Source of the DNA: Plasmopara viticola
Lineage: Eukaryota; Oomycota; Peronosporomycetes; Peronosporales; Peronosporaceae
Length of the DNA: 64,000 nt
NCBI GenBank assembly: GCA_001695595.3
Contig: MBPM02000142.1
Span: forward strand, 1 to 64,000
Direction: 5' to 3'
Below, in pieces: positions 1 through 10,900 of the stretch (its first letter is position 1; every line of letters begins with the position of its first letter). Made by a program: the position numbers and the translations under genes. Under the pieces are notes generated by a model. That model was given only the letters and a program-made list of their open reading frames with translations. It searched no databases and was not told where the DNA came from.

Positions 1-488
1 GCAGGTAGGAACAATGGTAGCAGCCCCTTCTTGCCATCATCGTTATCACTCTGCTTTTATTGTACCCGCGATACTATTGGTATGCGCGTCGTTTACGAAA
101 GCATCGCCTTGCGTACGAGGATTTAAACGCACTCGACAATCCGTCGACGCTCTGACATTGTCACGTGGGGGCTGGAAGAAACGCCAAGACGATCTGGGGG
201 CTAGCGATACGACGATCATCTCTGACGACGGAAGCGTGGTATCGGTTTCATCTGAAGCTGGCGGACAGCAAACTGGACGTGCGGCATCAAACGCACCGCC
301 ATCCCACCTTGACTTCGATCGAGCCTGACAAATCGTGTGATCACACGACTCTCGCGACGAAACTTCTAATAAGTTCGAACAATGCCAGCGCAAATAATCG
401 ACGACCGAGCTTGCCGATGATGACGTCGAGTGAAGAGGACAGTGCAACTGGGAATGACATGGACGAAAATCGGTTTGCTCAGCTGTAG
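1..488 (+). pseudogene. 3' end of a single-pass membrane protein, possibly frameshifted
   Basis: The third reading frame opens with a hydrophobic stretch (LLAIIVITLLLLY), followed by a basic stop-transfer patch (ARRLRKHR). This is the layout of a transmembrane helix and cytoplasmic tail. That frame stops near base 150. The second frame then looks tail-like up to 328 (acidic and Ser-rich, ISDDGSVVSVSSEAGG). The third frame reopens and ends with an acidic terminus (TSSEEDSATGNDMDEN) at 488. Two compensating frameshifts, or a small intron, would join these pieces. The gene starts left of the window and its family is not recognised. G+C content is higher than in the sequence that follows, which supports former coding use. 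Confidence 0.35.
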
Positions 489-3132
489 AACTGTATCCCT
501 CTAGTGTTGCCATAGTGTATGAGTTTTCACCTTCATAAAGTTGCGTCTGAAGTTGATTTTTTGAAAATAGATGAACCTGAAAGACGCAAGTACAACAGTC
601 TCTGATGATGAACTGAAGCGGGTGGGACACAGGAGAGATCACCTATGTGGTCCCACACATTTAGTGTAGTTTATTGAAAATGCACTGCGTCATTACCGGT
701 TTTAACGATAAAATGGACCCTGGATATCATAAGCGGTCGAAGCTACGGCCTTGGATTATTATTCGGTTAATTCATGGCCGCGTTATTGTAGCCGTGTCAT
801 CAATTGTACCTCAATATCTATTGCTGCGAGAGATACTGTAAGTTAGTCCACCGAGCTTATTGCTGTTTATGTTCAAACGTCGTATAGTTGACCGGTACGG
901 TGGCGCCAAGGTTTCACGATATATCGAAATGCTCAGGTACAATCTACGATTTCTAGAGGTGTTTTCCGATGCCTAGTCGCCCTAACTAGACATGTAATAT
1001 CAAACACTTTGCGTAGCGCTTACTCACGAGCAAAGATCAAACCTAGAACATGGTTAAAGAAGAACGTAAAAATGGAGAAAAGATGTAGCTGCTTTAATTA
1101 GTTATAAAACTATTTCCGACGATCGTTATTTCAATTGTTTTGCTTTCTTGTTGCATCAAAGTTTGCTTTTAGATAGTTCCTGATGATGTCTTGCTTAGTT
1201 GAATCTAGGTAAAACTCTTGCAAACTTTACGTAATGATTGTGCTCACCAATTTTGTGTTATATCGAAGATGTGCGTGGAAATGTCGATGTGCACAGTGCT
1301 CCGAACAGTCGTGGCTTGCAGCTATTGATTGCATGATGCCTCCTTGAAACCTGCAGTCAAGTAGCAGAAAGCTTTGACTATTTAAGCTCTTTTGGAATCG
1401 CTTAGATCGACTTTGCTAAAGTTTATGGTACTTGCCCTGAATGCTGATGATTGAGCCGCTTTTGTTGCTGTGGCGGAGTCACACAGCACCTTGCAAAGGG
1501 GGTGCGCAAAAAAATGTAATTTTCTGGTGAACGGCTGACTATTCACCTTTCAAGCTACCTTAAAATACAAACCGGTAATGATTTCGACATATGACTGTCG
1601 TGCACAAGACTACTGCAAGCCCTATGCAAAATTTTGATATAAGCATTCCGCTTAAAGTGGTGGCCAGTTTTACCGCCAAGTAAGGCTTAGATTACACTCG
1701 ATGAGAGAGGAATGAAGGTAAGCTATCGCTCTTCGACCTAAACACAAAAAGTCGGTCTGGTCATAATAATATTCAAACCGACATGAAAGAAGACTTTCAT
1801 CCATTCAAGTCGTTTAGAGATGACAAAGCCAGCTGACATACAAGGGTGCCCGTATACCAAAATGGGCCTCAATACCTAAATTACCAACATAAAAACCCAT
1901 CATGAGATAAATAATCTTCTGCGCACACCTGACAGAACTAGAAAGGTTGCGAAAATCACGTGTTCTTCGTCGTGCTGGGGATGGTATACCACGACGGGGA
2001 ACATATCCCGAATGCTATTTGAGCCTAAAGCTCACTCTACAGGAAACTGACCTGTCGACGCACTTCAAGATCTTATGATGCAGTTGATCTGACCGTGAAG
2101 CTCATAGGCTACACGATCAGGTATCGTCGTGGATTGCTCTTTCAAAGCCGTGTTATTCCTTTTCGAATCATTGGACTGCATCGGCAGACGAGAGTGCTTA
2201 TATGAAAGCTTTCACATCCTTCTCGAGTCCTTCTTTAAAAAACCGATTGAGAGCTTTGCATACTATTTACTTGCGTCGATACTCGGTGCACCAGCACTCC
2301 TTATCGGTTGTATAACTTAAAGAAGAACAGGTCTGAGAGCCAACAGGCGAATGCGAACGAGATGCATGTGTATAGCTTATGATAAATAAGGTAATCGAGT
2401 GGGCACTATCAGCCGCAACGTCATTTGTACACTCCTTAAGAGTAGAGTTAACATGGAGCAATACTCGGGGAGGTGCGGGGGGCACCTTAAAAACGAAAGG
2501 AGACTATAAGTACATCGTTTTTAATTTTTTTCATGTTGCATCTACGTCGTTTCGGGATGGTCGATGTATACTCCGATCCATATTTTTCCAGAGCTGTGAA
2601 AGGTCGAATGTAGTGATCAAATCTTGCTCTTGATTACAAAAGTACACTCTTGCGCGATAAGGATCAAGCCTCTATTTAAAGTTTGTCCTTTGAAAAGCTT
2701 TGCTCTTTTAACTCGTACTTAAAAAAATTTCTATTGATTTTCGTATGCAAGTGCAAACGCATACCTTGCCCTGCTGTTCAAGTTTGGCCGACCACTTGCG
2801 AAGTCAGGTAAATATTTCTCTACGAACAAAGAGACCTATGTGATCTCTTATCCCTCAGAGAAGTCGTTATAGGATTTGAGGAAAAGCGAGGAAACGATTT
2901 TGGAGACCATATCTTACCAACCCAAGCATCTCTGGCACTAATAAGGGTCAACAAAATGCTTGCGTACCGTAGTTATTTGAAAAGACACGAAGCATGTTGA
3001 TGCGGAGCTGCATTGTCGACTGCAGTCTCAGCAAAGACCATAAGTATAGAGTATTCTTGTTGAACAATCTGGCTGTGCATATTCGAATTTCTTATTGCTG
3101 GGTCAGTGTTTGCTTAAACTCAGCGTCAAACC

Positions 3133-3184
3133 GCGGTGTTTGATCTGACGCTACTATGTCCGAGAGATCGTGGGTCAAACACCG
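3133..3184. repeat. Inverted repeat, 11-bp arms
   Basis: GCGGTGTTTGA at 3133-3143 is the reverse complement of TCAAACACCGC at 3174-3184. A second, overlapping stem (AGCGTCA / TGACGCT) lies just left of it. No tRNA fold could be drawn. The role is unknown. Confidence 0.5.
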
Positions 3185-3392
3185 CATTTATAACAGCCTC
3201 GCGATTTGTCCTCCGGTCACACTGGCAGATGTGTTTGCTGGATGCCCTAATTGGCATAGGCGACACTTTGCTCGAGTAGCCATCAGTTTTTAGCAAGCCA
3301 ACGACAAAGTCAAAGCTGTTTACTTTCAACAATTGTAAAATCTTTGAAAAGGACAACGTGTGAGCAGCAATTTTGACCCTCTCGCCGATCTT

Positions 3393-3421
3393 GCAGGTAC
3401 CCTAATACTTTGGGTACCTGC
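3393..3421. repeat. Perfect 10-bp hairpin
   Basis: GCAGGTACCC and GGGTACCTGC flank a 9-nt loop. There is no T-run behind it and no gene end nearby, so a terminator role is not supported. Confidence 0.6.
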
Positions 3422-5764
3422 GGGGTCATCACGCTGTGAAGATCAACAGAACAAACCGATTGCATACAAAAGACATTGGAGCAAAATGTCTCCCATATTG
3501 TACGCTAAGTCTTCGCTTTTCAAAGAACAACTCAAACTAATTTCTGTTTGGTCTACCTAGAGTGAAGCAGATAGTTTGCTAAATAACAGCGATACAAACG
3601 CGATCGCTGTCAAGCGATTAGCCCCTCGACTTTGTCATCTTCGTCTGCGATGAGTAATCGCTATAACGGTTTTAACGTGACATTGGTTGCATATAACTGA
3701 CGTGCTCGTCAACGTAGCTTCTACCTTTTCCTTATATAACACAATCCATAGCGTTTTTTTTCGAAATCGCATCGACAATAGCATTGGTCTCGCCACGTTT
3801 TAAGCGTGCACGCTACACTACACATAGACTACCAAGCATTACTTAATTGTAAAAGCATAGGGATTATACATACTATTGTCCCTAAATTTGCGCCGTCTTC
3901 TACGGGGGCTAAGAATTAAGCAGATGTAATCGTAACATTAATCGTGTAGACGCTGCAAGTACTTTTTTGTAGTTGCTCGACAATATAAGCTGCATTGGTC
4001 CAACTGAGATGATTTTCTCGTGACCGTCCATGTCAAGTCGCCGCTTTGCGCAAACGAAGGGATAAATGAAATGACGCCAGCATATGCAATAGCGTCTAGC
4101 AAATCAAAAATTGGTTTTTTATCAAGAAAACTCTTTGCTGTTGTTAAAAGAACATTGGTGTTGAGTATTTAAGCCCAACTCAATGTTTTTTAATTAATCA
4201 GACAAAAGATACTGGCTAAACGTGAACACTACTTCGATCTCTTTTGAAATTGTAGCGTAGGTACAGCCTTTAAAAACCTGAGGGCCCGCACAAGTCTCAA
4301 TGCCTGCTTGCTTATGCAGCAGCCAAGGACGTACATCTTCTTTCAATAATGACAAATTCTATATGGTACGCGTAGAGTTTACAGACTTTTTTCTTTGGCG
4401 GCCAAGGTAGGACTAAAAAAAACAAATTGTCCCCAAAACGAATACGTTGTTAAGATATGTCAGACGCAATGGTTTGAACAGCTGTATAGCCAGATGATGA
4501 TGCAGCGCCGAGCATTTATTAGCCCTTGATGCATTACAAACCATACCGTTAGGTGTAATATCTGATCTAGGTTTTGTTTAATCAATCAATTTCAGAATCG
4601 TTAGAAATTATCAACCAAAATCAATGCACGCTTGAAAGCGTGCTTTTGAACAACACGTCCTTCCTTTGGATTGATGTATGCGCATGCACCGCTGCGCTAT
4701 CTAGTATGCTATAAGCGTATATTTTGATTTTCTCCATTTTCCGTTCGGCTAACACACACAAAAATTACAGACACGTTATCGTACCAACTTTCAAGCATTT
4801 AATGATTGTGCTCCCTAGAGATGGAGATGGCATACTTGTAGTGAAACAAAGAGGACAGTGCAGTCGTCGTAGTTCGATAAGCATCAAAGGTGAACCATCT
4901 TTTGTTACGTATGTGTCGTCACGAGCAGGTTGGCCGGTAACGATACTACAAAATTGCATTGGCAAAAAAAATAAATGCAAATGTTCATCCACAGAAGTAT
5001 GTGGCTAGCCTAAAAGAGACGTCCCAAATTCATTGAGACCTAGAGCCAATTTTTTGCAAGCGCGAAGACGTCGTTCAGTCACAAATCTATCCCGTCTATA
5101 TGTCTGGACGTGCGCAGTTGGGTTTGAGGAGTCAGAAAGCCCTATTATATGAGAATTATTAAGAATTTGTTGAGGTTTAGATGAAGTATAGGGGGTTAGT
5201 TGGTGGGAGTATACGGCTGGGACCCACCGATTGGCGGTTGTAGGCCGAAAAAACGTAAGAGCTCTCTGTTTGTATTACCTCTAAATCTTCTTTGATCAAC
5301 ACATACTTGGCTATGCTTGCCGCCTATACCTCAGTCGACAATCAACTAATCTCACAAAAAGCTTTCTATGCGATGTTGGTCAGGCTCAAAAGATTACATC
5401 ATCCCCATCTGTCGTACTGATTTTGTTCTGTCGCTCTCTCCTATAATATTTGTAAACCTATCGTAACTTGCCGCGATGATTAGCCGGCATGCGAGATTTT
5501 GATGCATCGGAGTCTACCAGAAACTTTATTTAAATTAATGAGCCGCACACTTCCAATAGCTCACAGCTGCTGGATTCTTCTTTGAGAGCTGTCAAAAACT
5601 CGAAATTGAGTATGGTGTGTGCCGACCATACATTTGTCATGGTAACCTATTTTTTCCAGAGTAAGGAGCTGATGAACGGTATTTTTCTAATTTTAAGAGT
5701 TAGTCTTTTGCCCGCAACACTTAAGCGATACAAAGTTTACTTTATTATCCCGCCCCGGACAGAC

Positions 5765-5935
5765 ATGCATCATATACTCTTGCTTTCCGCAGCCATAGCA
5801 GCAGATGTTGCGTTGGTCGCAAGCACTAAGGTTCCTTTGGCTGCACCCGAGTCTGTCTGTCCAAGTACATCATCCTGTACGCCTACTTCCGGCAGCTCGG
5901 AAAAGCGAGCCTGTCAGTGGCTGTACTCATCTTGA
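5765..5935 (+). CDS. Possible short secreted peptide or gene remnant
   Basis: From the ATG at 5765, 56 codons encode a hydrophobic, signal-peptide-like start (MHHILLLSAAIAADVALVAS). A short Ser/Thr/Pro- and Cys-containing tail with three cysteines follows, and the frame ends at TGA. The frame continues upstream, but this ATG is the one that puts the hydrophobic segment at the N-terminus. Oomycetes secrete many small Cys-bearing proteins, so an effector-like peptide is possible. Equally, this could be the 5' end of a longer decayed secreted-protein gene. No RXLR, LXLFLAK or known fold is visible. Confidence 0.3.
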   Translation: MHHILLLSAAIAADVALVASTKVPLAAPESVCPSTSSCTPTSGSSEKRACQWLYSS

Positions 5936-7600
5936 AAAGCGATTCAAATAGTCTCATAGATTGATGCTATCCGTACTTGTAGAAAAGTAGCGAGGAGCAG
6001 GCCTACCCTTACGCCGCCTGTGAACACAGTCATCATTTAATAATTGAATTCGTTGCTCCCTTACCTTTGAGGATAGTTGTGGATTTTATGTGTCTCTTGC
6101 TTTAGATAAAGAAATGTGAAATGTGGCGGACCCAAAGTTCACCATCTCGAACATTATCTTCGACTTTTCTTTTATAGAACCCGGGAACTAAGCATTGATT
6201 TTGACTATTTAGCTTCCATGCATAAACTATATTGAGCCCAGGAAAACCAAGTCACACACCTAATTCGGACCTGACTAACAGTATCTTGCCAGTAACTTGT
6301 TTCTTTGCTTTAATAAATCGTAAGAGATCATTCGACTCGAGTGGCAGGCGCTGTGACTGCAAAAGCTGTCATGTATTGCTGGTTAGCTGTGCAACAATAG
6401 CAAAGCTCACAATAGTTGCTAGAATCTGCTACATGTGAGCTGTAATGGGTTCGTGCGCGAAGCTAAGGGGTAAGAGATGCTATACATGCCTTGATTGGCC
6501 TTTATCCTTTTATCTGTTGAGATATCATATACAGCCTTTGATAAAAAAATAGTATCAATCTTGGCAAAAAAACACCGATCGCACTGAGCAAGATGGAGAT
6601 TGACAAATAGGCTACTAAAATAATCGTCAAAGATCAAATCTGAGCCGGCATCAGTCCCCATGCTTTTCTAACATTGCGTGTGCGCATCAGTGTCGGTTGG
6701 CACATCATACACGACCTCACGACTTCCACTAGTAAAGCAGCAAAAAAGTTCATGCGAACATTCATAGGCGATGCTATATTTTGATAGCACGCCCAACGCC
6801 AACGTTCTTTCATGCATAGTGCGAATGATAAAAGCTTTTATGAACTACGCTCCATCTCAAGCATCAGGTAGGTGTACAAGTACATATTATTGACAATGAA
6901 AGTCTGCGATGCGCCAGCTCCTTCACCAAGTCTCACGTAAATAAGTCCACAAAAACCATTCTAAGTGTGTATTAAAAAGTAATATCATTGGTCATACAAG
7001 AACTCGCATTCACAAAGTGCACGCCATCAGTACTTGGCAAATGTCAAGCTGAACGAACCGATTCCTAATTTATTGGAGTGAGAAGTTTGGGTGTGAGACT
7101 TGTGCGAAAAAAAGAGTTCCATCACACACGTAGCTGCGGCACCAAAATTTGAGAATGTGTTGGGAATTAAAAACAATTGTTATCGTTTACTCCAACTTGA
7201 CTAAACAGATAAACTTGCAGGTAGATGTAAGTCTGCTGTGGATGGTGCGCTGTTTTAAGTAGCCGAAGGCATGTAGGATTTGCAATTTAGTAGATGAATT
7301 CAGGAAAGCTAAAATATCTGACTCGAATGTTTAGTCATTGCGTAAGTTGCATATCGTGTCAATCTATTGATTAACCTGCGATGGCGGAGCTTAATAACTA
7401 GTAGAAATTTAATGGCTCGCGCATTGTTTTGCAGAGCATTGATATTCGGAATTCTCCGACAGGTCAGCGGATATATAGTGACCAGACATGTAGATCATCT
7501 CGTACTTGGCGGCTAGATACAAGAAGTTGCTACGCTCTGCGATCTAATAAGATTTCCGACTATACGATCAAGAAGTCTTAGCTCACTTGGTCAACCTCGC
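5936..7600. other. AT-rich stretch, nothing recognised
   Basis: Only scattered open frames shorter than about 80 codons occur here, without motif or homology signal. No repeats of note were seen. Confidence 0.45.
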
Positions 7601-7906
7601 TCAATTTATAGTCGAGGTCCGTCGCGCCGTGTCCGCTGATACGACAGAATGTTTCGACTTGTAAAAAGCCTTAAATATATGTTTGTGTCCCGCTGTGTTA
7701 AGTGAGACTTTATAATTTAGGTGCGAAGGTGATTGAGTTACACTTTTAATGGTGAAGTCTTCCCACATGATTATATTATGCTGACGCTTTGAAGGTCCAA
7801 CTAATACTTCTAGTGTATCAACTATTGGGGCAGATTTTGCAAGATCTTCACGCGATTGCTCCCTTTTAACATACATATCCGCTTCCCATTTGATGTACTC
7901 ACTAGT
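7601..7906 (-). other. Uncharacterised coding remnant
   Basis: The minus strand is open for about 102 codons, and the open frame extends a little further upstream, but there is no ATG at its head. The composition is Lys/Glu-rich (EYIKWEADMYVKREQSREDL; later KRQHNIIMWEDF) and looks more like protein than the other frames here. It may be a fragment of a transposon gag/pol or of a host gene. No family could be named. Confidence 0.25.
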
Positions 7907-8481
7907 CAATCTTCTTCTTGTTACACAAGCTTCGTTATTATTCTTATCTTGTTTAGCTCTTAAATTTCAACATCTCTTCATTAACCTCCAATGACTTCAG
8001 CGGGTTGAATTGATTTTACCCAAATTAAAATTGCGTCGTAATGGAATTTTTACATTGGAATTTTCAACTTAATTCCAAGGTGATACGCACACTTGAGCGA
8101 TAAATGTCTTAATAGACGGATAATTGTGCAGTAGCATTAGCATCGTCGTGTAGAGAAGATTTGCGCCTCCCCTTGCCTCTGGTGCACTGTATGAGTGTTA
8201 AACACGCCTTCAACGACTGCGCCATAATTTAAGCGAGATTGCGCAACTCAGCGCCGACTTTTTTGGAGTCATTGAGCCTTTTTCCCGCAGCGACGCTGTC
8301 TGTGGCTAAAGGAGGTAGGGTCTCAGAGGCGTCCCGCGCTTCACCGGTCAAAGCCTTCGAAAGCAGCAGAGTGTGGGGCGTACTGGCCCTCTCGACCCTC
8401 ACGTACCGTCCCACGTCTGTCCGGTGTCAAAACGGTTGCGGCTGGCGAGTCGCCCCGACGTTCGGCCAAGGTTTCGCTTTC

Positions 8482-8982
8482 ATGATCGTAATGGACGTCT
8501 CGGTGCTCGACACGGTCGTCGTTGTCGCGTTGCTACTACTCCTCTCGGTGGTTGTGTACATGGGGTGCGTGCGTTGTTTACGTAATCGTCGTCCAGCGCT
8601 AGAGAGGGTGTGCAGTATGATGCCTGCGAGTGGTCTACAACTTCCACTCGTGGGCTGGAAGACTCATCGCGCTAACTTGATAGACAACCAGACGATGGTG
8701 TTGTGGAATGACGACAAGGAGGAGGCAACAGGGCAAGCAGGAGCTGATGCAGGCGATGCACCACGGGTCGTGCTCCCGGTTTTGCAGGTCCCAGTATACT
8801 CGATCGAGTTTGAGGACCCCCAACATCCTTTGACTGCCGTGACGAGCTCAGGTCGACGCCATTCGAGTGTTGACAATACCAACGTGGTGAGACCCCAACC
8901 ACTTTTAGCAGGCGGTCGCAGGAATGCGGACAGTGAGAACGAGAACGACGACGAGAGGAAAATGGGCGCGATACAGGAATGA
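8482..8982 (+). CDS. Single-pass membrane protein, 5' end uncertain
   Basis: The first ATG in this GC-richer frame is at 8482 and gives 166 residues. A short N-terminus (with a second Met at 8491) leads into a strong membrane helix (TVVVVALLLLLSVVVYMGC) and a basic patch (RCLRNRRP). About 115 residues of presumably cytoplasmic, acidic, low-complexity tail follow (DSENENDDERK near the end). The frame stays open upstream to about 8239 with the same codon texture but no ATG, so a 5' exon or a truncated start is likely. After the TGA, another frame continues in protein-like fashion (see the 8983-9841 entry). The function is unknown. It has the topology of a receptor-like or surface protein whose outer part is missing. 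Confidence 0.45.
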   Translation: MIVMDVSVLDTVVVVALLLLLSVVVYMGCVRCLRNRRPALERVCSMMPASGLQLPLVGWKTHRANLIDNQTMVLWNDDKEEATGQAGADAGDAPRVVLPVLQVPVYSIEFEDPQHPLTAVTSSGRRHSSVDNTNVVRPQPLLAGGRRNADSENENDDERKMGAIQE

Positions 8983-9841
8983 CTTTCCCGATCTATACAC
9001 GGATCAGTCAGGACCGAGGTTTGCCAATCGGGTCGTCCACATCGCGCAAATCAAATACAGCCATCAAGCTTGATGCAGTACGCGAGTGTCAAGATGGTGT
9101 CTGTACTATTGAAGTCAGAAATCCAGTCTGCAGTCCATGTTGCGCCGCATTATTCACATTGCGGTATGTGTCTTTACTGGAGAGAAAGAGTTTATCCTCT
9201 TTGCTGGTGCTGCAGTCTATGGTTTTAGTGGAGACGGAATTTCGGTTCGATTCTCGTCCAGTCTCACGCACATTTCAATGGGCATCGTAGCACACTCTGT
9301 CGGTGTCATATTGGTGGTCGAGAGCAGCGTTTAGCGGCGTCCCAAGTGCAGGAATTGACACTGGTTGAGCTCATCGATCTTTCAACAATGTCACTGCTTT
9401 TTGATCTGGAGAAGAATACGACGCATTTACGGAATGATTGGTGATGAGTGTGCACTTGAAAGACTTGATCTCTCAAGCCAGCAAGCAGATGTTTGTTAAA
9501 AGCTTTTTATTATGCTGATTGTTGCTGATTACTAAAGATGGATAAGGTCGTACTTCTATTACATGTACTCTTACCCTATCCGAAGCCCCAAGGACGTATA
9601 TGACTTGTACAATATTAGTTAATACCGCTCCATGATGCGGAAGGAAGATTAATACGAGAATGGACATGCATAGCCTCTGTGAAGTATACGAAACATGTAG
9701 ACAAATTTTGAACGTGACATTACTCAATGCAAAGAGGCGACAAGCCCTTAACTCGTCAGCTACCTTTCGCCTTAAAATGGTATTAGTGCGCCTGAAGGTG
9801 CATTTCACGTCCATATCTTCAGTTCATTCTGAGCTACCGGC
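8983..9841. other. Possible frameshifted tail of the 8.5-kb gene, then no gene
   Basis: Just past the TGA at 8980-8982, the +2 frame reads NDFPDLYTDQSGPRFANRVV and stays open to a stop near 9073. This suggests that the upstream gene lost its frame close to the acidic run at about 8960. From about 9330 to 9841 nothing was recognised. Confidence 0.3.
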
Positions 9842-10072
9842 TTACTCCTTCTTGTTAGTACCAGTGGCCATGCTGAGCTCACCCCGAAAACTTTGAACAA
9901 AGCCAAAGCCTAATCCAAGAAGCATGCCCGTGAAAAGGAGACGGTCCGAATCGCGCTTGATGTAGGTGGGGCGTTTGACCGTGGTGAATAGATGTTGGTT
10001 GGCAACGACGTGGCTCTCCCTGTTGACGAGGCCGGAGTAGGCGCGCGCGTGGCTGGCAATGCGAGCGAGCAT
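9842..10072 (-). CDS. Cytochrome c oxidase subunit 7a-like mitochondrial protein
   Basis: A 76-residue protein with an ATG at 10072. The N-terminus (MLARIASHARAYSGLVNR) is basic and free of acidic residues, like a mitochondrial presequence. The middle (LFTTVKRPTYIKRDSDRLLF) fits the COX7A pattern of an LF motif followed by a P-x-Y-[IL]-K segment and a Leu-rich entry to the membrane. One hydrophobic helix follows (TGMLLGLGFGFVQSF), and the C-terminus is hydrophilic (TGTNKKE). COX7A is a nuclear-encoded, single-helix subunit at the surface of complex IV in the inner mitochondrial membrane. Its length and helix position match the family. The assignment rests on pattern alone. Other small inner-membrane subunits are the main alternative. 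Confidence 0.55.
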   Translation of the reverse strand: MLARIASHARAYSGLVNRESHVVANQHLFTTVKRPTYIKRDSDRLLFTGMLLGLGFGFVQSFRGELSMATGTNKKE

Positions 10073-10263
10073 TATTCGGAGTTTTTTTTTATGGGTATGG
10101 TCCGGAAGTACCCAAAATTGTAATTTAGTATACTACTACTTTCTGTCGATTTCAAGCATGGCAGATCGAAATAGTAAATAATTTTCAGCTTTTACTTTAT
10201 CATGTGAAATAAATAAATGGTAAGCCCCATCCTTCTATAGCGAGCAATACAATTATGAATTGT

Positions 10264-10900
10264 CTACGCCGCACAAACGTGTTCGTCTAAAGATCTTTTG
10301 GCTTGACTGGTTTGACAATTCGGACTATGTTTTGCGCGATAGCATGTAAGCATTTGCGCTTTAATTTCTAGATTCGAAGAACCAATACTTAGCGACTTTA
10401 GGATATTTCGGCCGCAACTATCGCCATTTACAATAATGGGCAAAAGCTTCAAATCAAAGTAGATCGAAAGGGACTGACTCAGCCCAAACTTTATGGCAAG
10501 TAGTAGGCCATATTCGTTTATATGAATAAGGGCCAAATGGAACCAAACGATTTTATCGTTCTCGCCAATGCATAATTATGAGCAGCTAAATGCTTAGCTC
10601 TAAGCGTCGCAAGAAGCTCTATATGGCTGTGAACCATCCGTCAAAGTCAGAGTAAGCCTGAAGCTTTTTAATGCTATCGAAAGCATATGGTCTTGCTTCC
10701 AGCAAGAATCAATATCTCTTTAAAAAACGGACAGAGGCTTTGCAAAATTCACGTAGACAGCACCGTACTTTGTAATGTATTGGCTGACTGTAACAACTGT
10801 CAAATAACCACTTCAGGATCGCCGCTTAGGGTCAGTTGAAGATACTTCACCTTGCAGAAATGAGCGCGGATGCCTTGACTCCCTGAAGTTTTTATTCTTG
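10264..10900 (-). pseudogene. Decayed retrotransposon pol fragment
   Basis: On the minus strand, broken frames around 10.85-10.6 kb read like the Gypsy segment between reverse transcriptase and RNase H: an aromatic/Lys stretch, then an AF-S-I-K-L-like stretch (AFDSIKKLQAYSDFDG). An open frame (10264-10536) follows in the RNase H position. Several stops and frame changes interrupt it, so it is a fossil. The assignment is tentative. Confidence 0.3.

Larger units (their letters stand above)
489..5764. other. AT-rich stretch without a recognisable gene
   Basis: Both strands hold only short open frames (under about 95 codons) with no familiar motif and no codon-use signal. Two hairpins, at 3133-3184 and 3393-3421, are the only ordered structures noticed. 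Old, unrecognisable transposon sequence is the likely content, but nothing here proves that. Confidence 0.5.

Noticed and set aside
9230..9260. tRNA-like GGTTCGATTC box
   Set aside because: No acceptor, anticodon or D-arm could be paired around it.
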